This document shows, piece by piece, positions 22,255-35,590 of a stretch of 64,000 nucleotides of DNA. Source of the stretch: Mytilus edulis (lineage: Eukaryota > Mollusca > Bivalvia > Mytilida > Mytilidae). Both the position numbers and the translations under genes were made by a program. How positions within the stretch are numbered: the first letter of the stretch is position 1; every line of letters starts with the position of its first letter. The notes beneath the pieces were generated by a model, which was given only the letters and a program-made list of their open reading frames with translations, did no database searches and was not told where the DNA came from. Location: the NCBI RefSeq assembly GCF_963676685.1, contig NC_092349.1, positions 35,508,293 to 35,572,292 of the forward strand, read 5' to 3'.

Positions 22255-22470
22255 TCAAAGACCTCGGTGGCTCAGTGATCCAATTAGTTACTACTGCAAT
22301 CACAAGCCATTCAACATCGAGGTTGTGAGTTTGAACCCGCTCGTGCGGGTGCACTCGACTCCAATCTTAATTGACAAGGATTGTCAGTTATCCTTCTTAA
22401 GAAAGCCTTAGTGCCGGGAGAAAACAACCGACCTACGATAGGATAACTGACAATCCTTGTCAATTACGTT
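22255..22470 (+). mobile_element. tRNA-derived SINE with a 26-bp terminal hairpin
   Basis: An A-box-like TGGCTCAGTGAT (about 22268) and a B-box-like GAGTTTGAACCC (about 22327) are spaced as in a tRNA promoter, so the head looks tRNA-derived. The tail contains a perfect inverted repeat: AATTGACAAGGATTGTCAG and six more bases (22370-22396) pairs with 22441-22467 across a 44-base loop. The hairpin suggests a structured RNA end. Confidence 0.75.
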
Positions 22471-22479
22471 TGAACAAAT

Positions 22480-23430
22480 TTGAACAAATTTGAGCAATTT
22501 GAAAAACCATGCGAGGAACAAAACCCTTTACAGAAAAAAATATAAAAGGGAATAGATTCTTTACAATTGAAGAAGTAGGAGTTAATATTTCAGTACTATT
22601 CTTTTTTTACAGTATACCCTCCGACACTATTCATAGTTCGATTAATTACAATATTCATATCACATGGAAAGTTTCGGACGCGATCTGCTTACTCTTCTGA
22701 CGCACCTGAGATTGCCCCATATTTTTTTTTTAGATTCGTTTGAAATTAAGTCGTCAGTTTATATTTGACTTAAAGTTTAAATGACCTTTTGCATATTTAG
22801 CCCCTTTAGGGTATGCATTTATATAGATGGCTTGCATTTATACCTTTGTGCATTAAGCAGTCCGTATGTTTTTGCTAACATGACTGAAGCATGATTATTG
22901 GAAAAAAGGGGAAAAAGATAGTGGTTACCATCCATTGTGATCATTCTCGTATATTCTATGAATTTGTACATGAAACCTTGTATGTACATGATAAAACTTC
23001 ACTAATGCGAATTTTTTCTTTATTTAAACAAAGATTCTTTCTGAACAATTTTTTTGAAAAGCGCAAATCTAGCAAAGAATAACTTGTGTTTTTTTTTAAC
23101 CATTTTTATTTGAAATATCTTTTAGTGAATATTTATAAAAACATCTTCTTACCATGAGGTAAACGATTAGTGCAATGGAGCTGGTTTTTTTTTTTTACCA
23201 TTTCAGGGTACAATATATCATATTGGTTTTTACCTTTTGTACTACACCTTTTATAGTGTAAACAAAGTTCGTAAGATTTCAGTTTTCTATGTTTGTTTTG
23301 GTATTGTTTTTTTATCTTATCGTTTTATTCACATTGTCTTTTCTGTTTCCCTTCAAAAAGGCCCCTTTGTTTCTTCATCTTCTTGTTTTAACAACTGTAA
23401 AAATAACTCATTGCTTCAAATCGAATAAAC
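22480..23430. other. AT-rich intergenic DNA, nothing recognised
   Basis: Short open frames at 22509, 22891 and 23237 have AT-driven composition and no recognisable domain. Confidence 0.5.
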
Positions 23431-23439
23431 AAAAACTTA

Positions 23440-23640
23440 CTAGGAAGTACATGTACATTGATTTTTAACAAGGTCTTTCATTGGTCCTTCATTGGTCCTT
23501 CATGACCCAATAGGATTATATATTAACTTCCTCTTAAGTTTTCTATAATTTTATAAACACGTTTTACATTTATTCACCATCTGTTACTTTTAAACTAGTA
23601 ATACAATTATTACTTGCAATGTATTAACACTTTGTGTCGT
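23440..23640. repeat. Duplicate of the 10.1-10.3 kb block
   Basis: GTACATGTACATTGAT, repeated CATTGGTCCTTCAT, CCAATAGGAT and TTAACTTCCTCT align with 10130-10230, and again with 29195-29340. There are three copies in the window. Confidence 0.6.
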
Positions 23641-23644
23641 TTTT

Positions 23645-25980
23645 TCATTAAATAAACCTCAGGTTGTTGTAGAGTAAGTTTAAACATATTTGTTTATAGT
23701 GGATTGGGAAACAAGCTATTGCAACTTATATCAATCCCTTTCCACCTTGCTGGTGCAAGTTCTTCCTTGTATCGGCATTATTCTTCGAAATCTATAAGGG
23801 TGCCTTCAATGTGTAAAGATATGACTCTCTCTTAACACAGATCATCCATTCATCGTCCCCTTCCAATGGACTATCACCGATTTCTCAAGATTATACTCGC
23901 AAATGGAGTCGAGAGCCGAAAGTAGTACAACACATTATAAACAAATGATTGAATACGCTTACGTTGGATTTTTATAAATTGTTTATTCATGGTCGAAAAA
24001 CAAATGTAGTTTCAAAAAGTTGACTTCTCGGAGAAGCATGTAGTAAATCCTGGCAAGTAAATGAGTATACTGGAATAAAATAAGATCGTCGCCGTATAAA
24101 ACTCGGTGAAGTGAACCTGAAATATCTGCTTTTCTATCACTTCTTAAATGACAAATTAGTTTCACAAAAAGCGTTATTTGAAGAACATGAAATACATAAT
24201 ATTTCCTTTGATAAATAAAGTGGAGGTATAATTGATAAGAAAAAAGATTGACTGATTGGAAAACCGATAGATTGAATAATCAATTATAAAACTTTCTATA
24301 AAGACAAAGCTTTTATCTAAGTTCATTGAGAAAGTACAAAGAAAATGGCTTATGTAACAGCTTTGAAGTAATGGTTTCAAATCATTAGCTTTTTATTTAT
24401 AAGTCATAATGACTCATACCTTATCAAATAGTAGTAGTTATATTTGAAAATATTTCTATATTTATTTTATTTTTTTCATTAATTTCAATGGTTCAAAAGT
24501 CTAAATTCTATAGTTAGAATAATTTGTTATTTCATTGTGATATACTCTTACGTTTGACAGAAATATAGAAATCAAGATGAAAAAAATCTTGACCAATCCT
24601 TTTGTTTATCTACAATAACCATGTATGTCGATGATTAATTAATCTCAGATCCTTACCATAGCTGAACATCATTTTTGTTCATTACTTAAATCATGTTTGT
24701 TGATTCTATTCCCGAACATGTATACCCAATACATTAATTAGAATATAGATACTTGTTGCCATCACTTAGTTGTGGTATTTGCTTGAATATGGTTGCATTT
24801 GAACTTCGATCATCGATATACAACAGAGACGTTACCATGATGATCAAGTTCTAAGTTGTGCTCAGTTAGTTTCTCCTTGATTCAATATGAATTGCTTACA
24901 TTTTAAAGACTAATGTACGCAATATGTGGACCAATCGCATTAAAAAGGGCCTCAACAAGCATCGGACAAGTCTATGATAATATATTATAGTCCCTTAATT
25001 TCATCTACAATTGTGTATTTAGTGATGACGGACTCTCCATTGCGATGGAAATTTGAACCAAGGTGTTTACACTGCAATGCGATGACTGGACGATGAAGTG
25101 CTTTGTTTGTCACTATGACGTGAATATTTCAGGGAGGTCTAATACATATACGCTTGCAATATGAAAAAAATGAAACTAGTGTATACTTCTTTTATATAGA
25201 AATTGATAACTGACTTTTAGAGACAATAAGAACTCTGATCGAGATACAGTTTATTGTATATAACATGTAGATGTTTACATGTGACGTGAAATCATGCAGA
25301 TAAGGGTTTGCCATAGTGACTGAAATCGATGACGTGACGTCATACAGCTTAAAAGTGTGATAAAGCCTTTTCAGTCAAGGTTAGCTCATACATCACTCTT
25401 TCCATTAACCGTATCACACAAGCATACATTTTTTTCTGTATTGACTTCTTATTACAATATCATAATTGCTGATTGATTACCCATGACAACAGTTGCTATC
25501 TATATCTGATCACAGATAATAACTCTCTGTTATTAGTATATCTAAAATCAAATTTACTGCCAATCACTATGAATGTCGTTGTGACATTAATACCAAATTC
25601 ATTTTGAATTAAATACGATACAAATCATTTATAATTACCAATAATTATATCATCGATGTTCGTCTCAACGATGTTAATCTTCTAGTTTGAGTTGGTTCCG
25701 GCGAAAGTGATAAAGGTAATCATGACCAATACTAATCTGTTTAGCGTTATTCTATTTATGGCGACGTTGTCGATTTTGTTGACAACGGTATGTGCTCCTT
25801 TAGTTTCCTGCGATTATTATTCTTTTTATTATTTCACTCTTACTGTTTTGAAAAAGGAAATTATCAATCAGAACAATCAAATGAATATTTTGTAAAATAG
25901 CAATAAGGTAACATGTTTGTTAAAAAGCTAAAATCTGCTGAAAAGGTCATAAATCACCACATAGATATGAATTCCCCAAA
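23645..25980. other. Intergenic DNA with an isolated CRE palindrome
   Basis: No gene was recognised. TGACGTCA at 25335-25342 sits in ATGACGTGACGTCATAC and could be a CREB/ATF site. No promoter elements or exon were found next to it. Confidence 0.4.
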
Positions 25981-25984
25981 AAAA

Positions 25985-26765
25985 GCACATTACAAAAACA
26001 TAAACACAAATGGCCTACTAGATATTACTAGCAAATACTGGAAATTTGTTGAGAGCCAAGAACAACATATACATTTAATAACAGAATTTTGTATCCAAGA
26101 CAAAATGCTAAATTTCTGTATGCACATCCAATGGATTTAGTGATGAAGACGACATAAAACATGAGTATCGATATGATGTAAAACAAATAGGCTTTATTTT
26201 TGTGTTATTTGTGGAGAGTTGCATCTTCTTCCTTTATATTTTTACCGTTTGGCAATACACATTTTGTTTTGTTTTAATTTATTGGTTAAAAATGATGAAT
26301 ATAACACTAAATTGTCTAGCTTTTAATATCAAACATCCTTTTACTCCATTATGATCGATTTTACCACTTAATTTTTTTTTCTTCACATCAATCTGTTTTT
26401 GATAAAGTCACTGAAACGTATCTGTTATTTCCACAAACTGTATGTTTTCGAGCATAAGCAACTTGAAATAACAATGTAACACCTGTTTCTATATTAGATT
26501 AACAATGTGTATATTCATAAAGAGGTAAACTAAGGATATGTAAACGTAAATTAAAACTATTGTTTTCTAATTGTTTTAATGCGGACGGTCATTTTCATAA
26601 TTTTATTGGTATCCCTTCAAAAATGGAGAAAAAAAAAATTTTCCATGCAGATTACAGTTGGTTATTCAAGATAACAATATGTCCCCAATGTCCTCACAGA
26701 AACTTTTTTCAGACAAGATGAGATATAAATACTTCATTTCTCAAACGGTTTTTAATATTTTGAAT
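25985..26765 (+). repeat. Duplicated promoter region of the protease homologue, without a gene
   Basis: The order of blocks matches 10780-12180, including GAAGACGACATAA, TTTTAATTTATTGGT, ATGATCGATTTTA, CATAAGCAACWTG and AAAGAGGTAAAC, and ends in TATAAAT at 26724-26730 with matching flanks. No splice-bounded exon resembling the signal-peptide or IVAG exons was found in the following 7 kb. It is either a decayed tandem paralogue or a promoter-only duplicate. Confidence 0.65.
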
Positions 26766-27099
26766 ATATAACACAGTTTCACTAATTCATGTTCAGTTTT
26801 TATACTAATATATAAAGAAGGCCCAGTTTATCGCCATTTTCTTTCAATATTGTTCAGTGTCATTATAAATTCGGTCCATGTTACGACGATTGTTGTATTA
26901 GTTTATATTATAATTTATTAAGATGCTCCCAAAAAAAACCCAATTAACAACAGAAAGGTAGTAGCAGTAAATTAGGATGATGTTGACTACATGGAGGACC
27001 ACCTACCACAAGCTGAAACATATGACGATTCGATAACTGCAGCCAAGCATTCAATCTCATCAAATTGTATTCTTCTAAATAAAACGAAAAGATGTTTAA

Positions 27100-27560
27100 C
27101 AACAAACGTACCACTGTCGTACGACAGACAATCAATGTTGTGGAAGCATCGTATGAAATGAGGTATTCGTGAGACAATCGTGCGACTGTATCACGATCGT
27201 CTTGCGACAGTCGTGATATTGTCGTACGCAAGTCGTACGATTGTTTTATCAAAATGGTTTATGTTGGTATCAACGACAATGTGTTCATCGTCTTTAAAGT
27301 CGCACGACTGTGATAAGACATTCTTAGGACAGCCACAAGACAGTGACACGACAAAAAATCGTAGAGAAAAAAGGTGCATATCCATTTTTCGTCCCACGAC
27401 ACTCATTGCCAAGACATATCAAAATATCGAGCGAAAGTCGTGAAAATGTCGTTCATGATCACAGATGACTTGACATTTGACAAAACTTCATGTCGTGGCG
27501 CTGCATTGATGTGTCGTGAGTTCGTTGACCAGGTCTTAAGCTGTTGAAGTTAATGTCGTA
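27100..27560. repeat. CGTACGAC-type short inverted repeat cluster
   Basis: Many interleaved copies of TCGTACGA, GTCGTGAC, CGACAGTCGTG and ACGACAATC occur here, on both strands. This gives strong local self-complementarity and unusually high CpG for the window. Open frames on both strands (26944-27443) are by-products. Confidence 0.6.
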
Positions 27561-27686
27561 GGGATTCAATTTTTGAGAGGAGCAATGGCCGTTTTCAGAT
27601 AACAATGGTCATGTTATTACAAGTGATAATCTGGAAAATAAAGCTATTAAACAGTTTATATCATTTCAAAAACATGATGAATAATG

Positions 27687-28105
27687 TATCAACAATATTA
27701 TTGTACCTCACATAAAGTTTTGTAATCTCCCTTTTGTTCTCAAGATGTTAACTACATGTATAAAAAATCAGAGATCAATATATGTGTATTATGTATATAA
27801 ATGTTCTTTACAACCCTGACATGGATAAACAACGTGATACATAAGTACAAACTAACATTTGATAATTATAAGTTCTTTTTACGAATTTAGCACTAATATC
27901 AACAGTGTTATTGTACCTTAAAAAAGATTAGAAATCATTGCTTTGTTCACCAGATGTGTAATCATAGATCAATACAAGTGTACTGTGTATACAGATGTTC
28001 TTTACAAACCTGACATGCAGAAACAACATGATATAGGAGTACAAATAACCATTTAATAAATGATTATTATAATAGTACTTTACATATTTTAAGGAATTAA
28101 GCACT
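27687..28105. repeat. Tandem duplication of a 210-bp unit
   Basis: The unit at 27687-27893 is repeated at 27894-28105. Shared blocks include TATCAACARTRTTATTGTACC, TCTTTACAAMCCTGACATG, AACAACRTGATA and the closing TTTAGCAC/TTAAGCAC. Identity is roughly 75% by eye. No coding potential. Confidence 0.75.
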
Positions 28106-28109
28106 AAGA

Positions 28110-29360
28110 ATTATCAATTAAACATTGCCTTTTGTAACTTTGTATATCAAGTGTCAGGAGGGAAGGTTGTGCTAATTTTATTTTTTATCAAAACAAATGG
28201 GGAAGCGTCACAAATTCATTGGTTTGATAAATATCTAAGACAAATTATGACCAATATAGACTTTCTTAAAAAACGACGAAAACAATTTATGAAACCCTTG
28301 AGAGAAAACTAACGACTTGACAACATTTAGGGAGATGCATTACTACATAAGTTACTTTAGCAACACTAGTTTTACGGTGTAATCGTAAAATATAGTAATA
28401 TCAGGAACGGGCAACGAGTTACGATTTGCAAAACAAATTAAAAAACATGTTCGGTCTCCTAGACTATTCTGAACATGTAATTGTCGTTTTTAAATTTTGT
28501 ACATGTACTTGTTATTTTAAATGATTTTGTCGTTCTCAGTTTTACTAAAACACGAGAAGGGATTCTCTACCTTGTACCTTTCACCCTTTTAATCTTAGAT
28601 CGCTTATTAAGAGTTAAGACCTCGAGAATGCTGTATCTGGCCCAGTAGAGCAGACTTTTTGTTGTACATGTAATTAGTTATGGCCTACGTTCTGTCGATA
28701 TTCTAAGCACTCTTAAATTTCACAGTCACAATATATTTTGATTCATTATATTTATAAACAAAATCAATCTTGACAAACCGCTAAGACAAATCTTTCTCAA
28801 TATATGATAAATTAAGAATTATGCAATGGAATTCCAATTGTTCAAATTTTGTCATCAATTTTGAAGACGTTTAAATGCCATTTATTTAAAATATATCTTT
28901 TAATCGCCATTTTTAGAATATGTACCAAATATGACCAATAAGATGACTGCAAATAACCAGAATTTGCGTAATATTCCGGAACATCAATTTTCACTTGGAG
29001 TTTTTGCTTGGTTTATACTGCTTAGCCTCGAAATTTCGTGCCATGTCCGTGTGACGTCAGTTTCCTTTGTAGTTTGTTTTTCATCGTATCTTTTAAATAT
29101 TGGTATCGGTTTCCTCTTTTAAAATGTTTACCTTGATATCCGTCTCTTTACGTTTTATTTATTTGAAAATCATTCTTTGCATAATAGTGTTAAAAAAAAC
29201 TTCACTAGAAAGTACACATTCAATTGATTTTTAACAAATTGCATCGTTGGTTATTGGTGAACAAATTGGATACTGGAAAAATTCCCCCTCAAGTTTTTGT
29301 TGTCGAAAGTTAAGAACATGTGTTACTGTTACAATGCATGTATTTGTTCAACATCTGTAG
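28110..29360. other. AT-rich intergenic DNA with a duplicated block
   Basis: No gene was recognised. 29195-29340 is a third diverged copy of the block at 10.1 kb and 23.4 kb. Confidence 0.45.
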
Positions 29361-29369
29361 ATTTTTAAA

Positions 29370-29800
29370 AAAACAAACAGCTATTTTTGGTTTGATTGAA
29401 AAATGCATCTGTCACTTTCGTGAACTCAATTACACTTGGATTTTTTTACATGAAATAAAAACATAAAAAAATTAGTTCAACAATATTTTTCATATGATTG
29501 AACTGCACTTTCTTGCACTTTAATGAAATACACTTGTTTACACGTATAAACAAAATTAAAAAAACTAAATAAAAAATTAGTCAAACAACTATTTTTTTAT
29601 TCATAAACATGCACAAATGTACTTTCTGTGACATTCATTGATTCGAATGATCTTGTGTTTTTTTCGAGTAAATATAATCTAACAACAAAAATAAAAATTT
29701 ATAGTCAAACACCTATCTTTGGTTTGATAACATGTACAAATGTACTTTCTGTCACATTCATTGATTCGAATGCACTTATTGTTGTTTTTCATTCATTCAT
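29370..29800. repeat. Degenerate tandem repeat, period about 105-125 bp
   Basis: About four units share TAGTCAAACAACTATTTTTGG-like starts (near 29374, 29473, 29580 and 29703), then ATGCACAAATGTACTTTCTGTCAC and TTCATTGATTCGAATG. The last two units are closest to each other. Confidence 0.7.
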
Positions 29801-29829
29801 ATTCATTCTTTGTCCAGAGTCATAATTGG

Positions 29830-32800
29830 TCGCGCTTTTTAAGAATAAATTGAAAATTATCAAAGTTATGTTTACATCTTATTATACCATATGGAGGCAC
29901 ATATAGGTACTCACACGGAGCGCTGCAAATATATCTGACTTAAACGAATCAAGAAATGGGATCAAACAGTTATCGTCATATAAGTAGATCGAAAACTTAC
30001 TGGTGTAGTTAATTTGCCGTCGACATACTCATTTTTAAAAAGCGCCAATAGAAAACAAAAATATGTATCACGCAATTGTTTAGGTTTGATAGACTGTATA
30101 TTGAAGCCTCCACTATTTTATGAACACATGAGTTTTACCTGCACAGGAGAGAAAATAAATGATTTCTTCTAACGTATTTATACAAACCTGTCTATAAAAT
30201 GTTCAGGTCTGTACATTACAGATGAAAGCACGAGATGTCTCAATATACGCATTTTTGTATATTTGAATAACTGGAATTAAAACCCACTAATCTATATGTC
30301 GATTCCAATCTGTACATAACATACTAACCTCAGAGAATAGCTAATACTAAACAAATAGACAGAAGACATCTGATTAAAAGACACCAGGTGAAATGATTGT
30401 TTATACTAACAAAGAAAAACTTATTTTAGTCTCATTATAATAGTGTAGTTGTAATTAATCCCAAACGAAAATAGTCATTAAATCAAGTCAAAATATGTCC
30501 GATCTGTCTATATGTTGGACATAAAAATCCTATGCGATCATTTTTAGGTCAATTTTGTCAATAACCATTCTATCAAATATAAAACAAAGGTATATTTTTA
30601 AACGTACCAGATTTCATCCATCAAAATTGAACATAAACAGATGTATTCCTAATTTAAAAACGAAACTATCTAATTTAAAGTCGACAATTCATATAAGTCT
30701 ATACTTCGAAATATAAGTTATGATTTGTACTGAGTAACATGGAAGCATTCTCTTTATTTGCTACATGCATTGCTGTACATTGTTTCATACATAAATATAC
30801 CGCAAAAATGACAGAGGTACACGCTTCATTTTGTACATTGAATACTTACTATATCTACACAATACTCGTTTATATATCTATCATATGATTATTTTTACAT
30901 TGAATACAAAATGTACAAATACAGTGAATGAGGAAAGAAAAAAACATCTTATAAATAAACAGTTATCTCGCTTTAAGCAACAACAAAAAATGAAACTGGC
31001 GTATTGAAAAAAATGGTTGTGATGAATTGGCGAATCAAAACTAGTGCGAGATACAAGACATAATCTGAAATAGGAATAAAGGCAGTTTTTTCATTGCTGA
31101 AGTTAAACTGTTCACATTAGGATGAAATGAAATGGTTTCCATCTGAATATTATCAGTGAGTGATTTTTAAAATTCTTTTAAAATCTTTAATTAAAATTAC
31201 CATTCCAATAGATGGTTCCAAGTTAAATCACAAGATGAACGACTTCCGAGAAAAAATCATAAAGGAAAGTACCTTACAAAATGGCAGAATCAAAAGCTCA
31301 GACTAGTCAAACGAATTGATATCAACTGTCATATTCCTGACTTTATACAGGCATTTTCTCAATGACATTGTGGATTGTTACACTCATATAATATGTAGTC
31401 AATTTACTAATAAAGTTTTCAGAATTTGTAGTTTTTCTCTTCATGCAGTTTATTCATGTTTTTTTTTTCTTTCAACTTAAAATATTGGTGTTTTGTACAT
31501 TTCAAAGATTGGTATTGAATTCATATTTCTTATGTTAATATCGAAGATATTAACATGTTTCCTGAATTTATTTCATTTGTAGGGCCTATGTTTAACTCAC
31601 TGACATGCTTTACCGAATACTTTTTAATAGTTATCGGCTTTTAACTGCGATGTGCCAGAACAGAAACATCACAATCGAAATAATATCGGGTACATCTGCT
31701 GCGGTTATGTTCCAATACAATGTTTAAATGATATTTTTCTAGTGACTGCAGCTGATATCATAATATCATATCAGCTAATCAACTTAACCGTAAATTTAAC
31801 TAGAATCACAAAATAAATTTAATCGTATTCGTGATCATCAAGTGTTTTCGGCAGACATAATATAAATGTATTATTAAAGCAAACTGAAAAAAGGATATCC
31901 ACGATAAATTAAATAATCTTCTATGCAAATAACAGCAACTCTATCTAGCAGTTAAGCAAAGGTTTGACAAAGACTTTGACCCAAGCATAATGAATGAACA
32001 CTTTATTAAAATTTCATTTGCTTTGGAAAATAAAAAACAAATTAAAAAACTAGAGAGTTATCAACTAATATCAGTATGCAAAGTGAACCTACAATAAAAT
32101 TTACATATTGTGACTTAGATGAAAGGTTGTATCATTGACACTCATACAACTTCTTTTTTTTCCTTTAAAGATGAATTATCTTTCTATAATTTTATATAAA
32201 CAACAAGAATATAAAGAACCTGGTGTGCACAATGTATATCAATATGGCAAAGTAAAAATAGTTAATGCGTTATTAGCACTAACACATGTCAAGTCTGATG
32301 AGTACGTTGCCTATCGCTTGTGTGGATAATGTTATCATAATTTTATTGCGTAAAAAACTGCCCAATAAAAAGACAAGACGAAAACGGCATATTCACAGTG
32401 ATATGCTTTAAGCTGCAATATATGATCGAACGCTTATATCATAGCTATTTTAACTATATTGAACAAAAGCTATTTTGAATTGTGTGTAGCGAAACCTATA
32501 CTATATGCCATGTAAATATAAAGGACAAGTATTTTAAACCAAAAGTGCACAAAGCATTGGAGGATACGAATCGTAAAATTGAAACGACAGAGTTAAATTT
32601 CGAACTTGCAAATCACAGCAAATACATAGTAATGAAAAATTTGCTTATATATTCGTTTATAACCAACATTACGTCAACCTGCTTGAATAACTTATATGGA
32701 GATGAGAGAGTAACCCAAAAATAACCGAAATACAAATAAACATCATAACTAGTTATATATTCTTCGGATAATGCCTTTAGTCAGGAATTAGACAGCTGTT

Positions 32801-33950
32801 ATCTATTCCTGTCGATGCTAAATATACAGATGTAATCTTACTTTTAATTGTTCAATCAGACAGTTATAAGAACAAATAAGAATACACTTTCATAAACTTG
32901 ATTGTTGTGAAGTTTGCCACAGGAAGTTTCATCTATATAACTTTAGATTGCAACCCGTATTGATAACATTGATATATTATACTCCGCATAACAGCGGTCC
33001 ACATAAAGGTGTACAATCAATAACCAGATTGCATAGTTTGAACATGTTTAAGAATCTGTGAGGGTTCTTTTGTTTTACACTTCAGATTCACACTAAACAT
33101 GTTAAAGGAGTTAATATATATATTATTTTTGATCATGTTGATTTACATTTTAAATTATATTTCCTCATGTTTAGTGATCAAGTGGACACTCTAGCTAAAG
33201 ATACTGATAACCATTATATCAGTGACTGAACACAAACTTTTAAATAAAAATAAACAATCAATAGCGTTGAAGATGACCAACTTGTGTAATTTAAAGCATC
33301 AACTTCAAATATCAAAATTAAGTAAAATGTAAAACAGGAAAAATACAGAACTGCAGAGAAAATAAAATAAGAAAGTCTAGATAACAAAACCAAAAACTCA
33401 AACACAAATAACAAATTGAAACAACTGTCGTATATTTCTTGTTTGAAACAGGCAATTCCTTATATGGAAACGGCAGATTTAACATGAGTTTATAGCTAGA
33501 TCAACCTTTCACAAGTCACATAATTTTCAATTATATTGACAACAACATGAACAATATGCGAACAAAACATACAGACATAATGTGTTAACATATCAAAATA
33601 AGGGATACAGCAGTCAACATTGTGTTATAATTTTAAACACAATCATAACAAAGAAAGATGTGAAAATAGAAACGAAAATGGCATAAAGACAAATCATATA
33701 AACAAAAATGGAAGACAACAATACAAAAAGTTACCACTGCACAACAACATATTGGTGGTATGTACCGAGCCAAACGAAAAAACACTATAACACGGTAATA
33801 ATAAAGGTGACCTTTAATAGATACCTCAAATCATTGTATATGTTGTATTTGTGAAGTTGAGACGGAATGTTTATCAACAGGTATTCGATGTCTCCCGATG
33901 ATTTAAAAAAAAAAGAATTTGGCGTTCTTTTACGTAACCATGATTCATGA
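29830..33950. other. AT-rich intergenic DNA
   Basis: No supportable gene. Fragments of the CCAAGTCAGGAATATGACAG repeat family lie at about 31310-31370 (minus) and 32775-32830 (plus). Short near-palindromes occur at 31531-31557 (around GTTAATATCGAAGATATTAAC) and 31747-31775 (around GCTGATATCATAATATCATATCAGC). Confidence 0.45.
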
Positions 33951-34066
33951 ACTTTTTGCTCTGACATTGGTGCAGGCTCTTGAATACCGAATAAGTTGGA
34001 AATGGTTATCCAATGTGCGGGTGCAGCTGGTATATTGCTACTGAGGTATTGGATAATTTCAAATAT

Positions 34067-34840
34067 TTAAATCATTTTGTTTGTCTTAGATTCGGCACTA
34101 AGATGACGGATATATACAACCGATTTACCTACACTGATAATGTGCAGACGGACTTTGCGGACAATACCATCAGAACTGATTAAAGTGGCAACTGCTGCAA
34201 TTGCTTGCTCAGATACATCATAAAATGTATGTAATTCAGCTTTTGAAGCATCTCGAATTGAAATTGACGTACCGGTAAACAGTCTACGGATCTTCACATT
34301 TTCAAGTAGTGTCAAAGACGTTTCCCATTCTTGTCGATACTCTTTCTGCATGAATGTAGCTATGTGTTCTTGTTTTAATGGATTTTTCTGTAAACTTTTC
34401 CCAAATGACTCAGCACGATGCAAAACCATTGCTCTGTTATTTGGAAGACGTCTTCTTGGAGTGCGGAAAGGTAAAGGTGAACACCAGTTACCCTCTTTGT
34501 CCTTCTGGAGATCAGTTTTCTTTAATGTAAAAAAATGTCTACCTTCGATAGATAATATAGATTTGTCATCTTGTACAGTGCGTTCGAAAATTGCACTTGT
34601 ATTTGTATTGTCTTTCGTTTGAGAGACTCCAAAGTTATCGTTACAGCAGCCAAAAGACTCATGATCGTCATGATTGTAAGAACATGGTTGAAGGATCGAA
34701 GCTAGACTATCTGGTGCAATATGTGTCAGATATGTATTAACATCATCACGAGTAGGTATTCCGTCTAAGCACATGTTTCCTATAACTACCCAGCCTAGAG
34801 GCAGTTTTTGTGCGAACGGAGCATTACGAGGTCCAATAAT
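34067..34840 (-). pseudogene. BEL/Pao retrotransposon pol remnant with the reverse transcriptase deleted
   Basis: The frame encodes the protease-to-reverse-transcriptase junction typical of Pao-type elements, with the LGWVVIG motif just upstream of the first Met at 34774. It then jumps, after EHIATFMQKEY, straight to the segment that normally follows the polymerase (LLENVKI, then ELHTFYDVSEQAIAAVA, which leads into RNase H). The catalytic polymerase core is missing, so an internal deletion has occurred. The frame ends in decayed RNase H-like sequence, and no integrase is seen. It is out of frame with the upstream segment. Confidence 0.8.
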
Positions 34841-34843
34841 TTG

Positions 34844-35590
34844 TTATAAAACGTGATCTGCCATCTCTTTCAAATGGTTATGTCTGATAGCAATATCTGG
34901 TGTGGGTATTTCCTCTCTATTATGTGGAAGATTACCACATTCTATTAATGTGGGTAATTCCAACTGAACTTGTCCATATAATGATTCAACTACAAAGCCA
35001 CTTGCCCTACGTCCTGACATTTTCACGCGTCCTGAGCAGGAAGATAACACATATTCTTCTGATGTACCATGCACTCCAAAAGTGTCAAAAAATAATGGTG
35101 ATGCCAATGAGTGATTACTCTGGTCGTCTAATATAACATAAAGTTTCAAGTTCTCATAATGTCCATGTTGTCCAGGTCTAAAAACTCTCACTGGCAAGAT
35201 TTTTGCGCATGATCTACTATGAAATGATGTCCCACAAATTTCTGTGCACTTAGTTTCTATTTCTGCCTCCCCGCTGTGGACAGGCAAACTTGATTCATTA
35301 TTATTCTGATCTATAAAGTCGTTAGACGTGTTAGAGCGATTTATATGTAATGCTCCAGGGTGGCGATCACTGCCACATTCACTACAACTAATTGCGTTAG
35401 TACATGTTCGTTTTACATGTTTTGTCGATTCACAACAACCGTAACAAATTCTATTATCATTGATAAACTTCATACGTGTTTGAAAAGGTTTTGCTTTGAA
35501 TGCTCTACACTCGTTTAATGAGTGTCCAGTATTATGCAAAATACATTGTTTTTGTAAGTCAAGGTCACTACTAGAAACTTCGGTTTTGTG
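34844..35590 (-). pseudogene. BEL/Pao zinc-knuckle and aspartic protease segment
   Basis: Three cysteine/histidine clusters typical of Pao-type gag ends are visible: CILHNTGHSLNEC, CYGCCESTKHVKRTC and CSECGSDRHPGALH. A putative aspartic protease (DUF1758-like) follows, with the DDQSNHS active-site region in VILDDQSNHSL. The first cluster begins upstream of the first Met at 35539, so the true frame extends to about 35590, where the frame shifts from the gag segment. A second shift near 34845 separates it from the pol remnant. Confidence 0.82.

Noticed and set aside
22255-22350. A functional tRNA gene
   Set aside because: Box-like motifs are present, but a cloverleaf cannot be completed and the tail is a hairpin-bearing repeat, so a SINE fits better.
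32135-32724. Small frames at 32135-32329 and 32482-32724 as genes
   Set aside because: There is no domain, no splice or promoter context, and the composition follows the AT-rich background.
34350-35136. Plus-strand frames at 34350-34622 and 34900-35136
   Set aside because: They are antisense shadows of the retroelement frames, with no domain.
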